From a virus: DNA of 37,321 nt. A program made the position numbers and the translations under genes. The stretch is from IMG/VR virus record IMGVR_UViG_3300046002_005924, positions 1-37,321 of that record; one strand, written 5' to 3'. The notes under the pieces are model-generated. The model was not told where the DNA came from. It worked only from the letters and a program-made list of their open reading frames with translations, and ran no database searches. Shown piece by piece: positions 1-6,157 of the stretch. The stretch's first letter is position 1. Each line of letters opens with the position of its first letter.

Positions 1-78
1 TACTGGAACGAAGACGGCTACCTGGTAACCGTCGCCATGCACAAGGCTGCCATCGATAACCTCAAACCAAACGATTGA
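1..78 (+). CDS. C-terminal end of an upstream gene (partial)
   Basis: The first 78 bases read as an open frame (25 residues, beginning YWNEDGYLV and ending LKPND) closed by TGA, with the next gene starting 7 nt later in the same direction. The close spacing suggests one operon. Too little remains to assign a family. The start lies outside the window. It could be a chance frame, but the spacing and codon use look like the neighbours. Confidence 0.55.
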   Translation, partial: YWNEDGYLVTVAMHKAAIDNLKPND

Positions 79-85
79 TTGAATT

Positions 86-838
86 ATGGAATGGAACGAT
101 GAAACCGAATCCCTTGCCCTCCAACACAGAGAGGCCGGGAAGACCTACGCAGAGATAGCCACAGCTCTCGGCACCTCCGCAACCAGCGTGAAGCACAAGG
201 TAAGGCGATTACAGCAATCCAGTAACATGGATCGATACAAGCACACATCAGAGAAGACCGAACAACTGGAAGTGGCAATAGCTCACCTGAAACACGGAAA
301 GCTCAACACGCTCGAAACCCATTGCGGATTCGGTGGAATGACAGAGCGCTACCAGAAGCTCGGCAAGGTTGATTGCTTTGACATCGATGAGAAACGTGTG
401 GCCTTCGTGAATGGATTATTCTTGGAAGGCGTATCGGCCGTAAAAGGTGACAGTGAGATCGAAGTATTTCGCTTAATCGCAAACCGACAGATCTACGACA
501 TCGTTGACATCGATCCCTACGGCCTTCCCAGCCGATACTTCCCCCACGCTTTCTACCTACTGAAAAAGGGAATTATGTTCCTTACTTTCCCGGTGATGGG
601 AGTTGCACAAATCAACAAAATAACGATCCGACATTACCAAGCCTTCTGGGACATCGAATTGGAGGACAACGAGATCTACGTCGATAAGATCAAATCAAAG
701 CTCGAAGACATGGCCTTTCAATGCAAGAGAGAGATTCAATTCCTCGACATCAGGAAGATCGGAAGAATTTACCGCATGGCCATCCACGTCGAAAAGAAAT
801 CCCTTTGCGATATTGTTGGCCTGGTTGTGAATAGATGA
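86..838 (+). CDS. HTH-SAM methyltransferase-like protein
   Basis: A 250-residue protein. Residues about 20-44 (TYAEIATALGTSATSVKHKV) look like a helix-turn-helix that would bind DNA. The rest resembles a Rossmann-fold methyltransferase: LETHCGFGGMT at 76-86 sits where the SAM-binding glycine loop (motif I) should be, FDID at 98-101 matches the acidic end of the next strand, and DIDPYG around 141-146 matches a motif IV of the D-P-(P/F/Y)-(Y/G) kind. The DPYG form recalls the DPFG of Trm1-type tRNA methyltransferases more than the DPPY of DNA adenine methyltransferases, so the substrate (DNA, RNA or none) is open. It lies just before the putative packaging genes; a role in modifying phage DNA or in regulation is inference. 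The ATG at 86 follows TTGAATT and has no Shine-Dalgarno; the same TTGAATT-ATG context precedes the next gene. Confidence 0.6.
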   Translation: MEWNDETESLALQHREAGKTYAEIATALGTSATSVKHKVRRLQQSSNMDRYKHTSEKTEQLEVAIAHLKHGKLNTLETHCGFGGMTERYQKLGKVDCFDIDEKRVAFVNGLFLEGVSAVKGDSEIEVFRLIANRQIYDIVDIDPYGLPSRYFPHAFYLLKKGIMFLTFPVMGVAQINKITIRHYQAFWDIELEDNEIYVDKIKSKLEDMAFQCKREIQFLDIRKIGRIYRMAIHVEKKSLCDIVGLVVNR

Positions 839-907
839 TGTTCATCTCAACAGTTGACCGGATCCGGTAAGATACATTTCCCTCGCGCGCGCGAAACTTT
901 TTGAATT
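839..907 (+). promoter_or_regulatory. Short gap with two palindromes before the small-terminase candidate
   Basis: The 69-nt gap holds a perfect 10-bp palindrome CCGGATCCGG at 858-867 and an alternating CGCGCGCGCG tract at 884-893, followed by an AT-rich leader ending TTTTTGAATT next to the ATG. Palindromes like these can be operators, and the upstream gene carries a probable HTH, but no direct evidence links them. No clear sigma70 promoter is visible. Confidence 0.3.
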
Positions 908-1549
908 ATGCCAGCAAAACCAAACCCAACAAAAAAGGCCGCAAAAAAGGCAGCTAAGATAGCGAAGAAGAAAGCGAAACCCAAGGCCGCCCCAAAGCAA
1001 CCCGTGGCCACCACGATCGTAACCGAGCTCACGGAGCAAATCGATAACCAGGAGATCACCGACCGCAAAGGAGACGCATTGCAACCGATCGGGCCGGATC
1101 GAATGAGACTCATGCAGGCCGATGTTATGTCGGCGATCGTAAGGAAGTTCGACGGTGACAAGCTGGCCGGGCTCCTGGATGAACTAAGCAAAGCCGAGAA
1201 CATCACGAATGGAGGGCACAAGATCCCGGACAACCGGACCAGACTGAGCGCGGCCACGTTGATCCTGGCATACATGATTGGCCGCCCGGTGGAGCGCCAG
1301 GAGATCTTGAACATCAACATGAACGCGGATGCCGCTCACGACCTGGCAGAGCGCCTGAAAGGATCACCAGCACTCCGCGCAGCCTTCCGATCGATCCTGG
1401 AGCAGGCAGAGAAGCACTCAACCACTGAGGCCGTTCCACCAACCTCCACGGTGGAAGTTGTGATCCCGGCGGAAACAAAAGCACCCACAGTAGCAAAGAA
1501 AGCTAAAGCCGTAGCAAAGAAGAGCCCAACCCTGGAGTTTGAAGATTAA
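908..1549 (+). CDS. Lys/Ala-rich protein, candidate terminase small subunit
   Basis: A 213-residue protein. Residues 1-30 are a histone-H1-like Lys/Ala/Pro tail (PTKKAAKKAAKIAKKKAKPK). The middle (about 60-160) is helical and includes RTRLSAATLILAYMIGRPVE, which resembles the segment in many phage small terminases where an Arg/Ala helix precedes a GKPxE-like turn. The C-terminus is again Lys/Ala-rich. Small terminases bind the packaging site and hand DNA to TerL, and basic tails would suit this. The gene lies two genes before terL, the usual position. No HTH is obvious by eye, so the call rests on position, size and one segment. Alternatives are a general DNA-binding protein or a virion-packaged nucleoid protein. 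Confidence 0.45.
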   Translation: MPAKPNPTKKAAKKAAKIAKKKAKPKAAPKQPVATTIVTELTEQIDNQEITDRKGDALQPIGPDRMRLMQADVMSAIVRKFDGDKLAGLLDELSKAENITNGGHKIPDNRTRLSAATLILAYMIGRPVERQEILNINMNADAAHDLAERLKGSPALRAAFRSILEQAEKHSTTEAVPPTSTVEVVIPAETKAPTVAKKAKAVAKKSPTLEFED

Positions 1550-1563
1550 CCGACACCAATTTC

Positions 1564-2226
1564 ATGCCATTACACGAAGCATCTACCCCGCCCATCAAAG
1601 TTCTTGTTCGTCGAGAGTTTATGACCGACCACACCGCCGGGCACGGTGAATATGAGCTTGGAGTTATGATCTCGGTAAGATCCATCCCCGGCAACGCTGC
1701 GCTTTTCCAGGTATTGCTGGAGAATGGTGCATTGCGGGACAAGCTGCCGATCCACGCACTTCATTCACAAAAGCACGAGCATGAACACCCATTCCATCAT
1801 CTTCAGCTTTGGAATTGTTTCAGCTCTAATTTCAACCTGGTCGAGCTTCAGTATCTTGCTGGCCTAATTGTTGAGGTTCGCATGAAGACGGGTAAATGGG
1901 CTCGCGGCCGATACCTTTGGACAATGCAATGGGGGTCTGACATGACACACGGGATTGATTTTACCCTTGCCGTTGATCCATCCGAGCACAAGAGCGCTCA
2001 TTTCATCCAGCTTGACAATGGGGAGTTTGCTTTACAACCCAACAACCGCCTCCGCTGGCATGAGCCCAGCCACGTCACCAAGCCTTTCCCGGATCGACCG
2101 GACTACAAAGTGAACACTGACGAGTGGAATTGTGAAGCGCACGACAAATGGGCAACCGAAGACAGCAACGATTGGATGTATCGAGTGAACGAAGAAACTT
2201 CATCTTCTCAAAATGTTGAAGATTGA
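1564..2226 (+). CDS. Conserved-looking phage protein of unknown function
   Basis: A 220-residue protein between the small-terminase candidate and terL. It contains a His-rich stretch near 60-80 (ALHSQKHEHEHPFHHLQLW) and a segment reading EHKSAHFIQLDNGEFALQPN near 147-166. From memory, proteins with LPIHAL, LQLW-(D/N)-CF and FALQPNNR(I/L) occur beside terminase genes in other tailed phages, always as hypotheticals; this was not checked by search. No catalytic motif is certain. The His cluster could bind metal, but that is inference. The start at 1564 has no Shine-Dalgarno, like its neighbours. The TGA stop lies inside an ATTGACA sequence (2222-2228). Confidence 0.6.
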   Translation: MPLHEASTPPIKVLVRREFMTDHTAGHGEYELGVMISVRSIPGNAALFQVLLENGALRDKLPIHALHSQKHEHEHPFHHLQLWNCFSSNFNLVELQYLAGLIVEVRMKTGKWARGRYLWTMQWGSDMTHGIDFTLAVDPSEHKSAHFIQLDNGEFALQPNNRLRWHEPSHVTKPFPDRPDYKVNTDEWNCEAHDKWATEDSNDWMYRVNEETSSSQNVED

Positions 2227-2402
2227 CAGGCCTTAATGGATGTGCTTGATGTTTCGGCAACATGAAAAACCATTCACTTCAAACACTCATGTCCACGTTA
2301 GTCTAGTTGGTTGGCGGCCGGGTAAGCCAAAGGACACGCAAACCCGGCAATTCATACCCTTCCGCGCCTGCGGGGATAACCAATAAGGCGCACATTTTCT
2401 TT
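2227..2402 (+). other. Structured noncoding gap before terL
   Basis: No convincing gene. Visible inverted repeats: GCCGGGT (2317-2323) with ACCCGGC (2342-2348), 7 bp, 18-nt loop; GCGCCT (2364-2369) with AGGCGC (2386-2391), 6 bp, 16-nt loop; and TTGGC (2311-2315) with GCCAA (2326-2330), which would compete with the first stem. A 14-codon open frame (2262-2306) starts 40 nt after an ATTGACA and could be a leader peptide or chance. The frame of terL is open back to a TTG at 2307, but that extension does not look like terminase sequence. Candidates are an RNA leader or a packaging (cos/pac) recognition site. It is not a tRNA: the anticodon and T arms do not fold. Confidence 0.4.
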
Positions 2403-4178
2403 ATGATCGATCAAGCCACTATCCGGGAGACAATTCGCTGGGACACAGCGGCCTGGATGGAGTCATTCGGCAAGATTCGAAAGAAGAGCGGTGAGCTCGT
2501 AAGGCCACAGGCTAACGTGTATCAGATCCGGATCAATCAAGTGATCAAAGCCGCGCATGAATCCGGCCGACCTTGCCGCCTGGTATGTCTCAAGCCCCGG
2601 CAAAAAGGATCTTCCACCTTCTCGGTTGCCGCCGGGTATCGCCGATTGCAAGCCAAGCCAGCCAGCGGGCTCATTGCGGGAGGTGCGCATTTCCAGGGGA
2701 AGAACTTATTCAAGATCTTGTCCACTTACGCCGAGACTGACGAGCTCGACCCACGATCATGCAAAGTAATGGACTCCGAGGCGCGCTTTTCCAATGGATC
2801 ATCGATGGAGCGGATCACGCTGGCCAACCAGAACGCAGGCCGATCCGGCACCTTCCAGGTGTTGATCATCACCGAGGTTGCTTACCTGGCAGAAGAGGGA
2901 GTCGCCAACGCCGACCAGGTGTTGAACGGCCTTCTCAAGTGCGTACCAAATGAGCCCGACACACTGATCATCGAAGAGAGCACAGCCAAAGGTGCCAGTG
3001 GATTCTTTTACGTTCGATTCGACAAGGCGATCACGCTCGAAGAGTTCCTTGCTGGCAAGAACGGCTATGTCAAAGTGTTCGCGGCCTGGTTCGAGTTCGA
3101 TGATTCTCGCCTACCTCCAGAGAGTGAAGGAATTTACTCTTTCGGCGATCTCACCCCACAGGAGCAGAAGCTCTCCGAGAAGTGGAGCCTGGATCTTTAT
3201 CAGGTCGCATGGATGCGATGGGCGATCCGAGACGAGTGTAACGGTGACTTCGATCGGTTTTGCCAGGATTATCCCTTCGATCCGGAAAGCGCCTTCCTCA
3301 AATCTGGCCAATGCCGATTCGATCAGGCCGGGCTCGATCACCAGGCAGAGATGTCAAAGCGTATTCCTCGCCAGTTCGGTGCACTTGAATACAACCAACG
3401 TGCCGACCGTGTTTCCTGGACGCCAACCAGCGAGCAAACCGCCCGCGTCGTCCGATGGGAGCAGCCGCGCCCAGGATGTCGCTACCTGGTTGCAATCGAC
3501 CCAATGACAGGAGCCAGTCAAACCGGAGGAATTGATCCCGACAGTCATGGAGTGTTCGTATTCCGGCAAGGCTACGTCGAAAGCGGCCGCTGGGTGCCTC
3601 CAGCCGTTGTTATGCGCAACATCCTTGTAAAAGACGGGATCCGGTTCGGATGTTGGTGGGACATCGACGTCCTTACCGAAGAGGTTTGGCGCATGGCTCG
3701 CTACTACCAAGCCAAGATCATCCCGGAGATGAACATGGACAAGGGAATGGTGGAACTTCTCAAACTCAAGGGAGACGTGGACATCTACCAACGCGAGCTC
3801 TTCAACAACCGTGAGAACGTGATCACGAAGGCTTATGGCTGGATGACAGACGTTCGGACCAGGGGAATGATTATTGAAAACCTTGCCCGAGGTGTGCGCG
3901 AGACAGGCCGGGGAGAATTTGGCGAAGGCCTGCACATCCGGTGCCCTTGGGCGATCGAGCAGATGCGCCATTTCGTGACCAAAGCCAACGGGAAAGCCGA
4001 AGCTTCGCAAGGCAAGCACGACGACGACGTATTGGCGATTGCCATTGGATTCCAGCTTATCGACCAGGCAACTCCCTGGTTCGAAAATGCGCGGGAGGAA
4101 TGGACACCGCCGGATCTTCGTAGCCAAAGCCAATACTACAACCGACCAGTGCCCAAAAAATCTACGTTTTCCGCTTGA
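2403..4178 (+). CDS. terL: Terminase large subunit
   Basis: The packaging motor ATPase and nuclease. Starting at ATG 2403 it has 591 residues, a normal length. The N-terminal ATPase shows a deviant Walker A, KPRQKGSST at 64-72, a form common in phage terminases; a Walker B-like VLIITEVAY with the acid at E158; and the coupling motif EESTAKG around 191-197. The C-terminal RNase H-like nuclease shows YLVAIDPMTG with D366, an acidic DSHG near 380, and KHDDD at 538-542, matching the metal-binding acids of this fold. The frame can be extended to a TTG at 2307, but those 32 residues lack terminase features and overlap the inverted repeats, so ATG 2403 is preferred. No Shine-Dalgarno is visible. It would work with the portal-like protein encoded at 24137 and a small terminase, perhaps the product at 908. 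Confidence 0.93.
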   Translation: MIDQATIRETIRWDTAAWMESFGKIRKKSGELVRPQANVYQIRINQVIKAAHESGRPCRLVCLKPRQKGSSTFSVAAGYRRLQAKPASGLIAGGAHFQGKNLFKILSTYAETDELDPRSCKVMDSEARFSNGSSMERITLANQNAGRSGTFQVLIITEVAYLAEEGVANADQVLNGLLKCVPNEPDTLIIEESTAKGASGFFYVRFDKAITLEEFLAGKNGYVKVFAAWFEFDDSRLPPESEGIYSFGDLTPQEQKLSEKWSLDLYQVAWMRWAIRDECNGDFDRFCQDYPFDPESAFLKSGQCRFDQAGLDHQAEMSKRIPRQFGALEYNQRADRVSWTPTSEQTARVVRWEQPRPGCRYLVAIDPMTGASQTGGIDPDSHGVFVFRQGYVESGRWVPPAVVMRNILVKDGIRFGCWWDIDVLTEEVWRMARYYQAKIIPEMNMDKGMVELLKLKGDVDIYQRELFNNRENVITKAYGWMTDVRTRGMIIENLARGVRETGRGEFGEGLHIRCPWAIEQMRHFVTKANGKAEASQGKHDDDVLAIAIGFQLIDQATPWFENAREEWTPPDLRSQSQYYNRPVPKKSTFSA

Positions 4179-4181
4179 TAG

Positions 4182-4218
4182 ATTGACAAATGGTTAAGTT
4201 TTGTTGACATTCCCTGCT
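4182..4218 (+). promoter_or_regulatory. ATTGACA...TTAAG leader element, copy 1
   Basis: ATTGACAAATGGTTAAG begins 37 nt before ATG 4219, and the leader ends TTCCCTGCT just before the ATG. The element before the scaffold-like gene (28647) has the same ATTGACAA, the same TTAAG at the same spacing, the same 37-nt distance and a similar TTCC(C/T)TG(C/A)T end. TTGACA resembles a -35 box, but no good -10 lies 16-18 nt on, so it may be a phage-specific promoter or an operator. Confidence 0.5.
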
Positions 4219-4806
4219 ATGGACGAGCAGCAGTATCAAGCCGATGTTAAGCCTGGTTTTAAAAAACCAATGGATAAACCTACTGCTGGGGCCGGAATGG
4301 GCAATTCAGCACAAACGCAACCTATGTCACAAAGGCAACAACCAGTGCAAGCGGTTGAACAAGCCGCCGGATTCGGCGAAGCCTTATCAAGCCTTCTTTC
4401 GACAGGTGGCGGGTTACAAGCAAATGTCCGGGATAACAAAGCAGGAACATACAAAAGTGGAGCCATCAAAGGCATGACCGAAGACGAGGCCATTGAATAC
4501 GGCAAACAACTATGGGAAAAAGCACCCAAAGAAATCCGCGACAAATATGCCAGTCGTGTTCAAAACCGCCCGGCCGACTCTGAACGCATGGCCGCATTTA
4601 ATCAAATGGATCAAGCTGCGCAGGCCGCAAACAACGTAAACAATTTGCCTGGTGCTGATGAAGATTTTGTTGTCAATCCAGAATCAGGAACGCGAATCAC
4701 TAACCGCACTAAAGAAAACACTTCAATGAATTCCACTGGAACACAATCCACCCAATGGAAGAAGCCGATGGACAAACCAACCAAAGGAGCCGGATACGGC
4801 TATTGA
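4219..4806 (+). CDS. Low-complexity protein with matching end motifs, unknown
   Basis: A 195-residue protein, Gln/Ala/Gly/Asn-rich and probably largely disordered, with one more ordered helical stretch around 86-115 (MTEDEAIEYGKQLWEKAPKE). The same motif stands at both ends: KKPMDKPTAGAGMG near residue 15 and KKPMDKPTKGAGYG at the very C-terminus. This could be a short docking peptide used twice. The frame opens at TTG 4201, but ATG 4219 is preferred because its distance from the ATTGACA element equals that of the scaffold-like gene. It is followed by another disordered protein and the giant polyvalent gene, so a virion or ejection role is possible. No family recognised. Confidence 0.7.
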   Translation: MDEQQYQADVKPGFKKPMDKPTAGAGMGNSAQTQPMSQRQQPVQAVEQAAGFGEALSSLLSTGGGLQANVRDNKAGTYKSGAIKGMTEDEAIEYGKQLWEKAPKEIRDKYASRVQNRPADSERMAAFNQMDQAAQAANNVNNLPGADEDFVVNPESGTRITNRTKENTSMNSTGTQSTQWKKPMDKPTKGAGYGY

Positions 4807-4843
4807 CCCAATTTTAAAACAACCACAACCATTACCCACGATC
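4802..4843 (+). promoter_or_regulatory. TTGAC-N6-TTAA element before the second disordered gene
   Basis: ATTGACCCAATTTTAAAAC overlaps the stop codon of the preceding gene (TGA at 4804-4806) and lies 42 nt before ATG 4844. It matches the TTGAC-N6-TTAA core of the elements at 4182 and 28647, but with different spacing to the start. It may be a weaker copy or coincidence. Confidence 0.3.
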
Positions 4844-6133
4844 ATGCCAGCCAACTATTTACAAATGGGTCAAACGTCCACAGGAAGTTATGACGTGAAA
4901 AAAAAACCCGCAGCGCCCGCAGCTCCAGTTCCAGTGGCTAATTCTTCAATGGCTGCGAACATTAAGCCTGTTGCCCCAGCTCCGGCGGATTCAACTATTC
5001 CGCGAGCAATCCCTGTATCGTCGGTGGAACCTAACCGATCTCAACTTATTTCTGACGGAAAGGTGGCAACACCTGAAAGCAGATTGCAAGCGCAGGCATA
5101 CAGTGAGCCGCGTAGCACAAAAGAAGCGCCCCCAGCACCCCCAACTTCTGCCGCGCCTAAATCAGCGCCTCAAGTTGATTATACAAAGGAGTTTAGAAAA
5201 GGCACCGCTTCCAATTTTGATCCTAAATCTCCACTAGACAAGGCTAAGATGGACGCATTGAAAGCAGGAGATAAAAATTGGGCCAACAATGATTCAGCTC
5301 GTGAACGGATAAAAGGAGTCAAGTCACCAGGCGCAGCACCAGCACCATCCGCAGGAGCAGGAGCAATGGCAGCCAATGTAAAACCCAACAGCGCGGAAAT
5401 TGAGCAAAACAAGACCGCAATGAGCAACGCTCCAACCGGGGGGAACGTAAGCAAAGTATTGCCAGATGTTACCATAAAAGGAAAAGACAAGAACGGCAAT
5501 AATATCGAAGTCAAAAGACGACAATATGAAACCATAGAGGATAGCGCCGGAAATAAACAGAGGATCAACCCTGCTACTGGATTGCCTTTTGGCTATCAAC
5601 CCGGCGACAAGCTTCCATCCGGAGCAACTGGATCCATGCAAACGCGAGCGAAAGAATCAGAGTTAAGACAAGAACAATCGAGGCCTGCCGCAGAAGCCTA
5701 TGCAAAGAATCAGGCAAAAGCTAAAGCTGATGCGGCCGCAGCTAAAGCCGCACCACGTCCTGGAAGCCTAGAAGCGCGTGACGCCGGAGTAGCGCAAGCC
5801 AAGGCTAACGCTCAAAAAGAATACGAGCAGCGCCAAGCACAAGGACGCGCTAACAAAGCGGCATGGGACGCCGGAGACAAAGCATTGAAAGATGCAGGGA
5901 TGAAACAAGTTGCTGCACCAGCTTCCTATGACTGGATGCGTAACATTGGCAAAGGAGCCGAAGCGCCACAGGAATCACGATCTGAGAAAAAAGCGCTGAC
6001 TAGATTTTACGAAGACAATCCAGGGATTCAAAGCGATAACGCAAAAAGATGGAGGACTGGAGAGGATGTGAATTCCGCAAATCGTTACGACAAAATGATG
6101 GAAAAACGCGCGCCGAAGAAATTCAAACGCTAA
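4844..6133 (+). CDS. Ala/Pro/Lys-rich disordered protein, possible virion protein
   Basis: A 429-residue protein made mostly of Ala, Pro, Lys, Gln and Asn, with little predicted order. A motif is repeated: SSMAANIKP near 34-42 and GAMAANVKP near 174-182. Residues about 205-260 (VLPDVTIKGKDKNGNNIEVK) look more structured. The region after 270 is a long charged Ala-rich helix or coiled coil. It lies directly before the giant polyvalent gene, with a 24-nt gap, and after another disordered protein; the three may form one ejection module, which is inference. The leader has no Shine-Dalgarno. No family recognised. Confidence 0.7.
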   Translation: MPANYLQMGQTSTGSYDVKKKPAAPAAPVPVANSSMAANIKPVAPAPADSTIPRAIPVSSVEPNRSQLISDGKVATPESRLQAQAYSEPRSTKEAPPAPPTSAAPKSAPQVDYTKEFRKGTASNFDPKSPLDKAKMDALKAGDKNWANNDSARERIKGVKSPGAAPAPSAGAGAMAANVKPNSAEIEQNKTAMSNAPTGGNVSKVLPDVTIKGKDKNGNNIEVKRRQYETIEDSAGNKQRINPATGLPFGYQPGDKLPSGATGSMQTRAKESELRQEQSRPAAEAYAKNQAKAKADAAAAKAAPRPGSLEARDAGVAQAKANAQKEYEQRQAQGRANKAAWDAGDKALKDAGMKQVAAPASYDWMRNIGKGAEAPQESRSEKKALTRFYEDNPGIQSDNAKRWRTGEDVNSANRYDKMMEKRAPKKFKR

Positions 6134-6157
6134 AAAACACCCAAGAAAACACACTAA

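Noticed and set aside
2293-2400. tRNA-like sequence (TAGTTGGTTGG) before terL
   Set aside because: A D-loop-like string exists, but no acceptor stem, anticodon loop or T arm can be folded around it.
2307-2402. TTG-started N-terminal extension of terL
   Set aside because: The 32 extra residues lack terminase similarity and coincide with inverted repeats; ATG 2403 gives a normal protein.
4183-4211. Standard sigma70 promoter from TTGACA
   Set aside because: The hexamer 17 nt downstream (GACATT) matches the -10 consensus at only three positions, and the matching copy at 28648 is worse.
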